From Symsagittifera roscoffensis (taxonomy: Eukaryota; Xenacoelomorpha; Acoela; Convolutidae): a DNA stretch of 64,000 bases. A model generated the notes under the pieces. The model was not told the origin of the DNA. It ran no database searches and saw only the letters and a list, made by a program, of their open reading frames with translations. Positions 1 through 11,298 of this stretch are shown one piece after another (positions within the stretch are counted from its first letter, which is position 1; each line of letters begins with the position of its first letter). Where the stretch lies: positions 65,112,147-65,176,146 of the forward strand of contig NC_087062.1 of NCBI RefSeq assembly GCF_963678635.1, read 5' to 3'. The translations under genes were made by a program, and so were the position numbers.

Positions 1-48
1 CCTAGCGTGTTGTTGTTTGCAACTTATTTTAATTTGTAAGTGTTGTAG

Positions 49-453
49 GTTCAAAGAACAATGTTGGAACTTTTGAACCAATTAGACGGATTCAGCTCTA
101 CAGAAGATATCAAAGTAATAGCGGCCACAAATCGCGTGGACATTCTCGATCCTGCTCTCCTCAGATCAGGTCGACTCGATCGAAAAATCGAGTTTCCGCA
201 CCCGAATGAAGAGTCCAGAGCTCGTATTATGCAGATTCATAGTCGCAAAATGAACCTCGGCGATGATGTGAATTTCACGGAGCTGGCTCGATGTACCGAT
301 GACTTTAATGGAGCTCAATGCAAAGCTGTGTGTATCGAAGCAGGAATGATAGCGTTAAGAAGAGGGGCGAGTAGTTTGTGCCATGAAGATTACATGGATG
401 GCATACTGGAAGTGCAATCCAAAAAGAAAACGAACCTGAACTATTATGCCTAA
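49..453 (+). CDS. PSMC3: 26S proteasome regulatory subunit 6A (Rpt5), last exon
   Basis: This is the C-terminal 134 residues of the AAA+ ATPase Rpt5, one of six ATPases in the base ring of the 19S regulatory particle, which unfolds ubiquitinated proteins and feeds them to the 20S core. The exon starts after an AG acceptor at 47-48, in phase 0, and reads [15 protein letters not shown], which is a family signature. Visible features are the second region of homology ([21 protein letters not shown], arginine fingers), the C-terminal helical domain ([19 protein letters not shown]) and the terminal YYA, the HbYX motif that docks in the 20S alpha ring and opens the gate. The stop is TAA at 451-453. 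The 5' exons lie outside the window. Near-identity to animal Rpt5 leaves little doubt. Confidence 0.96.
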   Translation, partial: VQRTMLELLNQLDGFSSTEDIKVIAATNRVDILDPALLRSGRLDRKIEFPHPNEESRARIMQIHSRKMNLGDDVNFTELARCTDDFNGAQCKAVCIEAGMIALRRGASSLCHEDYMDGILEVQSKKKTNLNYYA

Positions 454-502
454 GTTGTAAATGAACCAACCTGTGATGAACTGTTGTTATGATGATATGA
501 AA

Positions 503-508
503 AATAAA
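503..508 (+). promoter_or_regulatory. Polyadenylation signal of PSMC3
   Basis: AATAAA lies 50 bases past the PSMC3 stop, with a second AATAAA at 543-548. Position and motif fit a cleavage and polyadenylation signal. Which of the two is used cannot be told from sequence. Confidence 0.6.
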
Positions 509-599
509 GAAGTTGAAGTGGTTTTAATTAGCATATTTGTCGAATAAATTGTTATTGCTGTCCGCTAATCCATCCTAGATGTTCCGTTTGTTTTGATAA

Positions 600-618
600 C
601 CCTTGCGATAAGCAAGGG
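600..618 (+). repeat. Conserved hairpin at head of dispersed repeat
   Basis: CCCTTGC and GCAAGGG form a 7 bp stem with a 5-base loop. The same hairpin recurs at 14257-14275. Both are followed by TATTGCAA and then a related stretch ending in an AGGACTCA motif. It looks like a structured part of the dispersed retroposon family rather than a terminator. Confidence 0.5.
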
Positions 619-739
619 TATTGCAAATGGGTACCACACGTTTTTTTTTTACCGTAATTAACTTTGATCACAGGACTCACCTCCTGGATCCTGTACTCAC
701 GAATTTACTTCCTTTGTTATAAATTATGAATTCAACCAA

Positions 740-805
740 CCAACTGGCACAGAGGTAACACACCTGCTTGAAACTGCAAAGGCTTCTTGTTCGAATCCGG
801 TTGGA
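740..805 (+). repeat. tRNA-like head of a dispersed retroposon
   Basis: An A-box-like TGGCACAGAGG (745-755) and a B-box-like TTGTTCGAATCC (787-798) are spaced as in a tRNA gene. The flanks do not pair as an acceptor stem, so this is a tRNA-derived repeat promoter and not a tRNA. It is followed by a T-run and a TTTGTCGGCCTAATT stretch that recurs after the other tRNA-like heads in the window (near 1575, 5675 and, inverted, 63680). Confidence 0.6.
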
Positions 806-1186
806 ACCTGTTTTTTGCAAACTTAGTTCTCTTTTGTCCTTTTTCGGATTATTGTTCGTCTGTTTATTTTTGTCGGCCTAATTCGCATAACTCAATTTTT
901 TTGAAGGTTCAGCTGTCTTCAAGTTGCTTTAACACCCATGGTTGACGACAAAGCCTGGGTGTTTGAGTCCAATCGGCTATTTAAGATTTTTGTCAGTCTC
1001 TTTATTTTTGCCGGCTTCGTATCTGCAGAATGACTCTGTCAAAATCTTGGCTTATCTCTAGCTTTCCGAAAGCTCCATGAAAAATTTCTAATGATGCATG
1101 TAACTTTGTTCGGTAGATTTTTTGCACTTTTTCCAAAACTTTCAATGACAAAACATTTTTTTTTTCAATTTTGAAGGTTTTTTTTT

Positions 1187-1312
1187 TTCTTCAATTTTTG
1201 ATTTTTTTCATTTGATTTAAATCGCAATCCTTACTCGTGCAATAAGGTTTTTTCTTCAATTTTTGATTTTTTTTTTCATTTGATTTAAATCGCAATCATT
1301 ACTCGTGCAATC
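1187..1312 (+). repeat. Two-copy ~65 bp tandem repeat, T-rich
   Basis: A T-rich unit containing CATTTGATTTAAATCGCAAT and TTACTCGTGCAAT is repeated twice in tandem, with a further short echo of ATTACTCGTG at the end. There is no coding potential. It lies between PSMC3 and NDUFS7. Confidence 0.7.
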
Positions 1313-1427
1313 ATTACTCGTGTACTAGACTTCTTTCCCCGTAAATAAGTTTGTTCACAGAATGGTCAAAATTAGAAATGGTAAATTTACGTTCAGTTCA
1401 TAATGAAATGAATTTTCTATTATGCCT

Positions 1428-1502
1428 CTCAGGCATACTTGGTCTGGAAGTAACGAATGCGCCTGGGATGGCAGATCTCCTGGGTTCAAATCTGACAGTA
1501 CC
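1428..1502 (+). repeat. tRNA-like repeat head
   Basis: A B-box-like GGTTCAAATC (1483-1492) and an upstream TTGGTCTGGAAGTAACG resemble an internal RNA polymerase III promoter. As at 740-805 it is followed by a T-run and a TTTGTCGGCTTAATTGCC body. Together with a more decayed copy near 916-972, this makes the 0.6-2.5 kb region a set of overlapping retroposon insertions. Confidence 0.45.
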
Positions 1503-2763
1503 TGTTTTTTTTCAAAGGGGAAATAGTCAGTTTCAAAAAAATAGTCGGCTGATTATTATATGCATTTTTTGTCGGCTTAATTGCCATATTGTAGAATTGT
1601 TTTAAAGTCTTTTTAGATTATAGTTGGTTATAGTGTTCTGATTTACCTCTGCTGTTTGTAATTTTACTAACTTTGACTTCATATAGTTTCTTTTGTTGTT
1701 TTTTTTTACTTCAAAAATTTATTCTGCCCAAACGATTTTCGCCTATTTTTTATTTATTAGCTTAGTGACCTAATTTCAAGTCATTTCAACAAACATATTT
1801 TTATGCTCACCTCTGGATCGCACACAATGCTAAAAATTGTAATAAAATTATAGTTTCATTTTTTTCTGGCTTGATAGTTATCGACTTGTGTGATATCGGT
1901 TTCTTAGTCTCTTTTTGCGCCTTTCGACTAGCTAAAAAAGGTTTGTATATGCGTGTACGTGTCGTGAGGGTGATAAGGACCTAATAACTTTTAATACTCT
2001 TAAGTTTTTTGAATTTTTTTCGTCTTTTTTATTTTCGTTTTTTTTTGGGCTTAATAGGTTTCGACCTTAATTATATCCACTTAATGGCCTCATATTGTTT
2101 CATTTCAGGAACAAATAAAGTTCTCTGAGTGTTTGTGATTTTGAGGGCGAGGGGGACCCATTAACTTTTCATAGGTCTGAAGTCTTGCTGATTTTTTTTC
2201 GGCTTGAACGAATTCTGACAAGGTGTTTTCGGCTTTGAGTACCGCGGGATACATTACCTTCCGATGCTTATCTCGCATTCTATTGTCTTGGCATGTTTTT
2301 GTATCAACACTAGCCTTATTCATTTGGATAGATCTAGTTTTGTTGACATTTTCGATTTTTTCAATTTTCTTATTTAACGCAAGTGGTGCGAAGCTCTGCT
2401 TGCCTTGTGTTCATTTTTTTATCCTAAGTGGTGGAAAGCTCAGCTTCGCCTCGGTTAATTTTAATATGATGGATTTCAGAGAATCTATGCGCCAAGATTC
2501 TTGATGAATTTCTGTTATTAAAATGTCTGCTTCATTGTTGACCAGATCTGCCCGCTTTTCCAAAAATCTCATCAATGGGTCGTATGTGTCATTTGGAAAG
2601 TAAGTATTTGACTCGAAAGCCAATTTTTTTATACTTCCAGCTATTTTCAAAGTGTCCGGTTTCGAAAGTCGACTTTCAGTTGCTCGTGTAATTGAATGAA
2701 GTAAATTAGCTGATACATTGAAATAAACGTTAATAAACTTTTATGAATTCTTTCCAACTCTAG

Positions 2764-2941
2764 GTGGTCGCCTCCTCTTCTAACTCAGAATGAGAGCAAC
2801 CCCACTCAAACCTCTGTTGCGAGACGCAATGTGAACTCTTCTTTGCCAGATGTGGCTCCTCCTTTCAACAAGTGGCCGGCGGACAACAAGGGAGAATACG
2901 TGGTTGCCAGATTGGACGATATTGTCAACTGGGGCAGAAGC
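2764..2941 (+). CDS. NDUFS7: NADH dehydrogenase Fe-S protein 7 (complex I PSST), exon before the cluster domain
   Basis: NDUFS7 (PSST, bacterial NuoB) binds the terminal iron-sulfur cluster N2 of respiratory complex I and passes electrons to ubiquinone on the matrix side of the inner mitochondrial membrane. This exon starts after CTCTAG and ends at a GTATGT donor. Its frame (one base, then 59 codons) reads into KGEYVVARLDDIVNWGRS, the conserved lead-in to the cluster domain; human has RGEYVVAKLDDLVNWAR. The first ~35 residues (WSPPLLTQNESNPTQTS...) are variable, as in other species. No ATG belongs to this exon, so the mitochondrial presequence must be encoded upstream. The two following exons are in compatible phase. 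Identification is certain; the 5' end is incomplete. Confidence 0.9.
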
Positions 2942-3285
2942 GTATGTTTTTACTGTTAACTTGAATCTCTTTAACTATCCCCCCTTTTGCAAAAGGGAGG
3001 AGATTCGTTACTGTGCTAAATTTGCATATGCTTAACCGTTGGATGAACCAATTCTAGGTACCAAAGGGAGGAAAACGTTTAAGAAATCCGTTAGCTTATA
3101 TCCAGGAGTATCTGAAGTTCAGTGCCCAATCGAGTAGTTTCTTTTTTTTAAAAAATACTCGGAACTACAGTTGTATCATTGGAAACTACAGTTGGATTGT
3201 GTTGGAACCGTTCATGATATGTTTGATTATTCGAATAATTTTTCTGAAAATCAGATGGTCTAAAATTGTCCGCTTTTCTATTCAG

Positions 3286-3444
3286 AACTCACTTTGGCCG
3301 ATGACATTTGGACTGGCTTGTTGTGCCGTGGAGATGATGCACATGGCTGCACCCAGGTACGATATGGACAGATTCGGCATTGTGTTCCGCGCCAGTCCCA
3401 GACAAGCCGACGTCATGATCGTGGCAGGAACTCTGTGCAACAAG
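3286..3444 (+). CDS. NDUFS7: NADH dehydrogenase Fe-S protein 7 (PSST), middle exon
   Basis: Exactly 53 codons, phase 0 at both ends, between TTCTATTCAG and GTAAAT splice sites; the intron before it is 344 bases. It reads [19 protein letters not shown] and continues through [22 protein letters not shown]. The adjacent cysteine pair (ACCAVE) supplies two of the four ligands of cluster N2, and the [15 protein letters not shown] stretch lines the quinone channel. The exon ends TLCNK where most animals have TLTNK, so a cysteine replaces threonine next to the exon junction. All other key residues are present. Confidence 0.96.
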
Positions 3445-4199
3445 GTAAATTCTATTAAGCTATTTAATAAAGTGAATGACGAGACAGGCATAGAAAAATT
3501 TGAATTAAAATATGAAATTTTGGAGATGAATAAAATAAATAGCCCCAATGATTGAATGATCGCGTATCATAATGTGCTGCACGTAATTTCTGCAATCAGA
3601 CTAGGTAAACTACGATCATCGGCATAAAGAACAGTTATAGGAGGCCGCAGGTAATTTGTCTTTATTATGCTTCTACGAAAGAGCCCATAAGTTGTAATCT
3701 ACGGCCAACAGTTTCAGTGCGCGAAACTGGCAGTTTGAAATAGTAAAGAGTAAACAATCAGAGCCCCAGCAATAACATTACAAGCAAGTAACTGTTTTCC
3801 GTTAGAATTTTGTCCACAAGTTTCAACGTCCGTGAGAATAAAACTTATTCAGAGAACAAAGTTCAGTTAGAATTAAAATTTGTTCCACTTCAAACTTTTT
3901 CATAGAATTTTAATTCACATAATGAGGCCAAACTAATTTTTGAGTTGTAAGTGGAGTCAGCAAAAAACCGCTCTTTTTGATCTTTCTCTGATCTTGTGTT
4001 TCCTTCGATCGTGCCAAAAAAATTTAACGACTTGTTAAGAGTAATGAACGTAATGAGTACTCTTTTATAGGTATTGGCTTTTTTATTTCAGAAAAAAGTC
4101 TTCAGATTTGTTCACGCTCATTTTTTTCGCGGTTAGACTTTTGGTTTCTTTTTAAGTTCACTTCATTTCCTTTATTAATGGGAAAGCAAACTCCTATCG

Positions 4200-5160
4200 A
4201 ACAGCAACAGTGTAAAGGTCACGACTTGGTTTTTAATTAATAGATTTCCCAGCGAATAAAAATTTAACCTGTTGATCCAGTTTTCTCAAATTGGGTTAGT
4301 TTTGTTAAAAAAGCTTTAATTATAAATCATTCGTGAAATTCAGAAAATTTTCGGGCATATATTTTTTTTAAAGTTGAAGTTTAAAATACACGTCAGTGTT
4401 TTCTTTCTGTTTCCCTGCGTTCATTAATTTTTTCCAAATGTCAGTTGGCTCTGTTCTCTGAACTCCAGTGAATTGTACATACCAAATTGTGCGACTATCC
4501 AATTCACAGTTTGGCCTAATAATGCAAATTTTTCGGTAGAATAAAAATCTTTTTATTGACCGGGTTTCAACAATTTATTTTTTTTGTTGATCTTTGCATT
4601 TAGTTAAGATATTATAACCGGGAACCAGACTTCTCCCCGACAGAAATGTTATTCATGATTTTTTTTTGCTGGAATATTCATCTTACTTTAATAGTTACAC
4701 AAGCCAGTTTAGTGCAATAACACGAGTATTCTTTTTCCAACCTTCTCCTTATTTTTCGGTGGGGGCCACGTTTACGGCTTTTTGATAGCATTTGGTTATT
4801 AATTAGGTTAGTTAGTTTTTACATTCGGTTATTTATATGTTCTTGCAGTTGATGACTTTTGAATTCATCAAATGAACCGAATAAAACTATTTGTTTCGAA
4901 CAACATTACAATAATAAAAACTTTATTTCACAAATTTTCCAACTCATTTTATCTCGCAATTAATTTAAAATGTATGCTTTATAATACATTATTTAGCTTT
5001 ATGATTTACAATTTAGTACATGTAAAATCAGTGCTGGGATGCCTTCAGTATTTTATATTTCAAGTTATTAAATGCAAAAATTTTGTCTATTTATGTTTGG
5101 TTCGACTTTTGTTGCATAGCATTGGCAATTTATTAGCATGTGTAGATGCTTTATTATAGT
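4200..5160 (+). repeat. Dispersed repeat body in NDUFS7 intron, copy 1
   Basis: Two sections recur, diverged, further along the same intron. 4261-4343 (starting AACCTGTTGATCCAGTTTTC) matches 7986-8068, and 4758-5160 (containing TTGGCAATTTATTAGCAT) matches 6480-6875. This indicates old copies of one dispersed family. No coding frame is visible. Confidence 0.6.
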
Positions 5161-5529
5161 TTTCCAGGACGCGCGACTTCAAATTTCCTGGGTGTAGTTT
5201 CGAATCCACTGCAGTAAATTTTTGAATTTTCAAGGCATATTTTTACATTATTTTTCAGTTTTCACAGATGGCTTGTGTCGTTTTTCTCGCTTGTGTTTTC
5301 GAAGCGCAGCTTAGCCTCGTGTATATTAATTTTGCTCGTTTAACGTCAATATAACGTCGTTGCTTGGGACAATAAAGGTCATAGGTATGATCTCGACCAG
5401 GATCATTTGCTTTTTACTTTTGCGAGAGCAAGTTTCTTGTAATCAGGAACTAGACTTTTTTCCGTTAACAACTTTTCTTACTGATCCTTCTTTGTTCACT
5501 TCCTAGTTTTTTTTTGTCTGAACAGCTTC

Positions 5530-5600
5530 CAGGCGCCTTAGCCTAGAGGTAACGCGGTTGCTTTTGTAACCTAGGGTTTGGGGTTCGAGTCCTGGTCGGA
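5530..5600 (+). repeat. tRNA-like head of dispersed retroposon
   Basis: An A-box-like TAGCCTAGAGG (5539-5549) and a near-perfect B box GGTTCGAGTCC (5582-5592) are followed by a 13-14 base T-run. The body then reads TTTTGTCGGTTAACTTGCCA, CATCACTGATTTTC and, near 6020-6050, the GCAAGTGGTGCGAA hairpin. The same order of blocks is seen inverted at 63.83-62.99 kb, so this looks like a fairly full-length member (about 5.43-6.06 kb). Confidence 0.65.
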
Positions 5601-6479
5601 TCTTGTTTTTTTTTTTTTCAGAATGAAATTGAAAAAAAAATGTCCCAGAAAAATTTAATTGTCTGCTCAAGTTTTGTCGGTTAACTTGCCACATCACTGA
5701 TTTTCATTGTGCTGTAGGCAAATTTCATTGTAAATGCGAGTACAAGTGTTGTTCATTGTAGTTTCAGTTGGTGGGATTGTTAAACTTATAGTTTGTTAAT
5801 AAAAGTAATATTTTTACTCAGCTTGTGTTTGCTTAAAAATGTCTGCTCTGCCCTCTTTTCGTAAATTTTGTTCCGTGGCTAATTTAATATTCAAATGCCT
5901 GGCAGTTTTGCCTAGAATGAGTTTCTGTCGAGAAATACGAAAGTATAAGTTTTGGTAGACCTAGTGTTTTTTAACTTATTCATTTTTTTTCCATTTCTTT
6001 TGTTTTGTTCTGTTGTATCGCAAGTGGTGCGAAACTCCGCTTCGCCTCTGTCTACTAAGTAAAACTTTTCTGGAATAATTTAATTGTCGAACTATTGGTT
6101 AACTGTTGATTTTGTCGGCTTTCTTTCCAGAACAAGCATTTTTTCTTCGAAGCATTTTTAAAGTCTTGAAAGTCATTCTGTTTCTGAATTAAAAATTTAC
6201 TACCTCCGATTTTGCATAATTGTGTTTTCATCTGGCTTGAACATTTTAGATTAACATGCTTCGACTCGTGTTATATTATATTAGCTTATTCAGTCAAGAT
6301 ATGTTGTGCTATTTGAATATCAGACGTAAATTTTTTTGAATCCTATGCTTCTTTAAACTGGCAGTTGTAATTTTCGACCTTTTTCCTGGATTGGAGCTTC
6401 ACTTGCGACAAACCTATTTACAATAGCGTCAGCTTAGTGTATTATTAAGAACCTTCTTTTTTTCTAACAAAGTCGCAAA

Positions 6480-6875
6480 TATTGTTGCCATTTTGGGGGC
6501 ACCTTAACAGCTCTTTGATAGCATGTGCTTTGACATTCGAATTGTAATAATTTAACACAGATGATGCGTTTTAATTTCATCTAATTAACCGAAAAAAGCT
6601 AATTTTTTTTCAGTCAAGATATCAATAATAAAAAGTCGATTTCAGAAATTTTCAAAGTCAATATATCTCGCAATTTTTGCAATGCATAGTTTATACATAA
6701 TTTGGCTTTATTATTTCCGATTTGTGAGATGCAAAGTTAGCGTTAGGATTTTCTCAGTTTGTCATATTATTAGTTTGCTAAATTATTACGTGCAAACATT
6801 TGTCTATTTGTATTTGGTTCCCCTTTTGCATTGGCAATTTATTAGCATATGTAGCTGTTTTATTCGTGACTAGTG
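6480..6875 (+). repeat. Dispersed repeat body in NDUFS7 intron, copy 2
   Basis: A diverged copy of 4758-5160. Shared blocks include ATATCTCGCAATT, TGTCTATTTGTATTTGGTTC and TTGGCAATTTATTAGCAT. It runs directly into the tRNA-like segment at 6884; a similar junction is seen at 11.14-11.30 kb. Confidence 0.6.
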
Positions 6876-6883
6876 TTTGTTAA

Positions 6884-6962
6884 GCGTACGTGGCTGAGTG
6901 GTTAATGCGTAAGACTCAAGTCTCTATATTGCACTAGGTCGCAGATCGAATCCTAGACTAGC
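6884..6962 (+). repeat. tRNA-like segment (second type)
   Basis: It has a textbook A box TGGCTGAGTGG (6891-6901) and a B-box-like GATCGAATCC (6944-6953), with extra length between them as in tRNA-Ser or tRNA-Leu. The first bases (GCGTACG) do not pair with the last, so a working tRNA is unlikely. The same type recurs at 11299-11372, and both are followed by a related body and the AAGCGAAGCTTCG palindrome. Confidence 0.6.
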
Positions 6963-7038
6963 CGAATATTTACCAATTCGAGGCTAATTTCTATTTTTCT
7001 TATTGCACTTTCTTGAGCTGCTTTTTTTCGTGTTTGCA

Positions 7039-7054
7039 AAGCGAAGCTTCGCTT
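7039..7054. repeat. Perfect 16 bp palindrome AAGCGAAGCTTCGCTT
   Basis: It is fully self-complementary. Related imperfect hairpins made of GCGAAGC / GCTTCGC follow at 7149-7164 and occur at about 6029-6045, 11450-11470, 11495-11515 and 63005-63021. It is part of the dispersed retroposon body. Confidence 0.7.
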
Positions 7055-8399
7055 CTGTGTGAACTTTTTGTCGTCATGTTTTTCAAATGATTGTCCCGAC
7101 TTTTTTAGACAAGCTGGCAATACTATCTTTGTGTGTATAGCAAGTGGTGCGAAGCTTGCTTCGCCTATATGACAAAATTGTACCAATCATCTAAATTTTT
7201 GAAGTCAATTTTTCGATAATATTGAACGCAGTGTGTCGATAATTTATGTCGCTCCGTATCCGTTACACAAGTTGCGCGCGTTTTCACGCATGCATTTTTT
7301 AAGTCATTTTTTTTTTCAGTTTAAGTTGAATATTTGCCGCATAATTTCATAGAAAGTTTAATTTTTTTCGAGATTTTCAAGAACTTAAGTTAAATTGGTC
7401 TAATTACACTAGAGATAAGCAAGCTTTACTATAAAATCGGAACATAGACCTTTGTCAGGTTTTCAATTTCTCTAACAGAATCAGTGAAGCATTTGTTAAC
7501 TTGGTTTTTAATTAAATTCAATGGCTAATTTATTCATTAGAGATAACGCGCATGCTTGTGATGGCAAGCTAGTCTCACCAGGAACTGTTTTTACAAGCTG
7601 CAGTATTGCTGCTTTCAAAAAAATACAAATCGTATCTGCTTTTTTAATTTTTGCCTTAGTTTTTCCAGCCTGGGCTGTTTTCCTTATTTCAGAATTCAAT
7701 TTTTTGTATTTCTATTGTTGCTGGTAATTGAGTTTTGTGCGGAATTTTTCTATTGATTTTTGACCAAATTTTTAAAACGTTTTTGGGTACCTATCTTGAA
7801 ACAATGCATTGAGATATTGATGCACTCAGGTATATATGCACTTTTTGAGTTCAATTGAAATTCATCTGCTGAAAGTGACGTAAATAACACTCTCCAAATA
7901 CCAACGTGGAAATGGCGCAAAAAAAACGTGAACGGTTTCTCGTTTCGAAAGTGGAATTTATTTTTTAGATTTCCGGCGGAATAAAAATTTTACCTGTTGA
8001 TCCAGTTTTCTCAAGTTGGGTTAATGTTATCAAAAAAGTGCCAATCATAAATCGTTCTAGAAATTTTTTAAAACAAAGTCAATGTTTTTTTTATGTTTAC
8101 TTGCGTTCATTACTCTTTTGTAATCTTCGATTGGCCATGTTTTTAATTATCAACTTAGCCAAAAAACGATTGTTTCAAAATTATCTATTTGTGATTGAAT
8201 GTGTCAATCTATTATATATTTAAATGCGGGCTTCACTATCTCGCCATGTTTAAGCTTTTTCAACGTATTAATTTTGCATGTTTAAGCTATATCGTATATT
8301 GCAATGGTTAATTTTTTTTTAGATTTTCAAATTTGATTTTAGTGGTTATTTTACCCAGTTTAAATTAAGCAGCCCAATATTGAATTACGTGTTGCGAAT

Positions 8400-9470
8400 T
8401 TGGCCTCCAAATTTGACTGCCCGAATCGTTTTAGTTAACGAGATAAGACGATTTTTGCGATTTTTTCAAAAATTTTCTGAAATTTCAAATAACAAAATAA
8501 ACAAAACTTGAAATTCTCAACCCTGTAGTTTGGTGCTGTCAGAGTACTCCAAGGAGTTTTGAATCGTGCCTCCAAATATGACTGTTCAAATCCTTGTAGT
8601 TTTCGAGATATGACGTTTTCAGAAAACTTATATTAATTTTTTTTCGCAAAATGTGAAATTCCCAACCATGTAGTGGGGGTCCTGTCAAAGTAATCTCAAA
8701 GATTGCGAATCTTGCCTCCAAATAAGACTGCTCAATTCTTTGTAGTTATCGAGATATGACGTTTTTTGTGATTTTTTCAAAAATTTTCAGAAAACTTAAA
8801 TTATTATAATTTAAAAATCTGAAATTCCCAACCCTGTAGTTAGGTCCTATCAGAGTACTCTCAAGGATTGCGAATCTTGCCTCCAAATATGACTACTCAA
8901 TTCTTTGTAGTTTTCGAGATGTGACGTTTTTTGTGATTTTTTCAAAATTTTCGGAAAGTTTTAATTAATCATTTTTCAAAATTTGAAAATCCCAACGCTA
9001 TAGTTCGGTGTTGTCAAGGTACTCTAAAGAGTTGCAAATCTTGCCACATGCGACTGCTCAAATGCTTTAGTTTCCGAGATGTGACGTTTTTTGATTTTTT
9101 CAAAATATCTCAAAGAATTTATCTACAAAGAAATTCCAAAATTTTGAAACTACTAACTTGATGAAGATACAACCTTATTGTCAGCGTACATCCAGACTTC
9201 TCAAAGCTTGCCTCCTAATATGAATGCTCAAATCCTTTTAGTTTCCGAGATAAGACTTTTTTTCCATTTTTTTTCGGGAAACTTAGGTTTAAAAAAAATC
9301 ATGGATTCCTAATCCTATAGTAGGGTGCTCTCAAGGACTCTCAGTGATTACAAATCTGGCCTCCAATTTTCTGTAATTTTCTGCACCAACCCTGTAATTG
9401 GGTGCAGTCAGATAACACTAAAAGTTTGCAGATGTTGTTTCCAATATAAGCGGTTTTTCATGAGTTGTCG
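8400..9470 (+). repeat. Degenerate ~160 bp tandem array in NDUFS7 intron
   Basis: About seven diverged units, spaced roughly 145-168 bases apart. Each has the core TCCAAATATGACTGCTCAAA, then TTTGTAGTTTTCGAGATATG and a run of T. Core positions are near 8406, 8571, 8716, 8882, 9044, 9211 and 9361. Units also share a CCCAACCCTGTAGT block. It looks like an old satellite-type array. It is not a CRISPR array, because units adjoin each other and differ throughout. Confidence 0.85.
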
Positions 9471-9606
9471 AAAAATTTCGAAGCACCGAAGGTGCGTTAA
9501 ACGCTAGTTTTATTTATATTATTATGTGTAAAATGTAAAGAAACTGCCAAAATATATACAGCACAAGAGAATGTATGTCGTAATTGTGTAGTTATGTTTG
9601 GTTTAG

Positions 9607-9861
9607 ATGGCACCTGCTCTGCGAAGAGTTTATGACCAGATGCCAGACCCTAAATGGGTAGTGTCAATGGGCAGCTGTGCCAATGGCGGAGGCTACTACC
9701 ACTACTCCTACTCAGTTGTCAGAGGCTGTGACAGAATTGTACCTGTGGATATTTATGTGCCAGGATGTCCACCGACTGCAGAGGCACTGCTCTATGGATT
9801 TCTGCAATTGCAGAAGAAGATCAAAACCAGCAGAGATATTTCACTGTGGTACAGAAAATAA
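9607..9861 (+). CDS. NDUFS7: NADH dehydrogenase Fe-S protein 7 (PSST), last exon
   Basis: Begins after a GTTTAG acceptor, in phase 0, and ends at TAA 9859-9861, giving the last 84 residues. It reads [19 protein letters not shown] and contains the other two cluster N2 ligands, in GSCANGG and VPGCPP, plus the conserved [19 protein letters not shown] block. The C-terminus DISLWYRK matches the family's usual end. The initial ATG is an internal Met and not a start. The intron before it is 6162 bases, unusually long compared with the 344-base one upstream, and is full of repeats. A candidate ATTAAA polyadenylation signal lies at 9976-9981. Confidence 0.96.
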   Translation: MAPALRRVYDQMPDPKWVVSMGSCANGGGYYHYSYSVVRGCDRIVPVDIYVPGCPPTAEALLYGFLQLQKKIKTSRDISLWYRK

Positions 9862-10239
9862 ACTGCTAAACTGACAATGTATTGATGATTTTAGTAGACT
9901 AATATAACTTACAGTTACTGATAACTATTTTTCTAAGAACCGCCCAGCTGGAAGAAAAGTGTTGATAGTTCAAACATTAAATTGTATGTAAACGATCAGC
10001 GATATAGTGAAGCAGAGTTTCACGATTGTTAGATCATAAAAGGCATTCAAAAAATCAAATTATTTTTACTTCTCATTAAATTTGCTTAACTTATTTTATT
10101 TTTAGTCATTTAGAACAAAGCTTTCTCACGTTATTTGATAGCTAATTTCAATGTTTCACAAGCATCCATTTTTAACGCATCCAAAAATCTATTTCCGTGG
10201 ATTAGTTTATTTGTTGTAGATATTTATTTGTTTATACTT

Positions 10240-11130
10240 GATTTTTTTTTTGCGTTCACAATTGAAGCACAGCACCGCTTCGCCTGTGTTTTCGTTAGGA
10301 TTTATTTGCCGACTGGTTAGTAAGAGATTTTTCAATCTCTGCTTTTGTTAGAATTTTTCATTCTTTTTGTTTCAGCTTCAATCACTAGATTATTATGCAG
10401 TTTTTAGCGTTGAATATTTTGATAGCTGTTTTTTATGCATTTTTTTGCCAGAACTGTTTCAAATGAATATTGAACTTTCCATTTTAGCGCAGTTTTTCTG
10501 AATTATGATTTTTTCCTAGTTTCCTTTTTAAGGAATTTTGTGCAGTTGAACAGTTCATAGAATAGTATTCAAGATAGCTATTTAAGCTTAGTTCCTTTTA
10601 TTTGATTTGTCAATGTTGATTCGCAATTGCAGCTAAGTACCGCATCATATCTGTGTTTTATTTAAACTTCCGTAAGATTTACTTGTCGACAGGTTAGTGA
10701 ACGAATCACTGTGCTTTGGTTAGTACGTTTTTTTCCTGTATTTCATTTTCCTTTGCCAGATTTTGCTGTTCTTCTTAAAGTTGATAATTTTGATCTATTT
10801 AGACTTTTTTGAGATTTATGACAATTTTTTTCATGTGGAGGTTGATTTATTCAATTTAGCACAATTTTCTGAGAAATTAATTTTCTAGCTGTTTTCTCTT
10901 TCAGAACTTTGAGAAATTTCGAGCAATTGAACAATTTATGGATCAGTATCCAAGATAGCTATTTCTTTTTGGTTGAAGTCTTAATCCCCATATTTGTTTT
11001 TTTTATTTGACAAGTGAAACAAAAAACCGCTTCGCCTCTGGGTTTGGGTTAAATTTGAATACGGTTTGTTTGCCGACGTGTTGGTGAGGGAAATTTTACT
11101 CTCGGCTTTGGTTAGTGATGTTTCTTCCTT
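10240..11130 (+). repeat. Three diverged ~380 bp tandem units downstream of NDUFS7
   Basis: Blocks ending in CCGCTTCGCCT(G/C)TG recur near 10275 and 11025, with a degraded version near 10635. Each is followed by TTGCCGAC(T/G)... GGTTAGTGA. CAAGATAGCTATTT recurs at 10570 and 10950. Spacing is about 370-390 bases. No coding frame is visible. Confidence 0.6.
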
Positions 11131-11298
11131 TTATTGCACTAGCCATCGGCGTAGTGTATTATTATTATCTTTCTTTTTTCTATGGCCTAAATCGCAAATA
11201 AGAGTGTTCATTAAAATTTCTCTTCTTCACTGTAGTATTGGAAATTGCATGTCATCTGTTCTCTGCTTTATTTGTGGCTAGTGTTTTGTACCTATTAA

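Larger units (their letters stand above)
454..2763. other. PSMC3-NDUFS7 intergenic region / NDUFS7 5' intron, repeat-filled
   Basis: I see no exon I can support. The stretch holds the tRNA-headed repeats listed separately, T-rich low complexity, and two copies of the GTGGTGCGAAGC-type hairpin (near 2383-2403 and 2426-2450). The missing first exon of NDUFS7, encoding the mitochondrial targeting sequence, should lie here. It would have to end two bases into a codon to match the acceptor at 2763. Confidence 0.5.

Noticed and set aside
8400-9470. CRISPR-like array
   Set aside because: Units are contiguous, diverged along their whole length and lie in an animal intron. There are no short conserved repeats with unique spacers and no cas genes.
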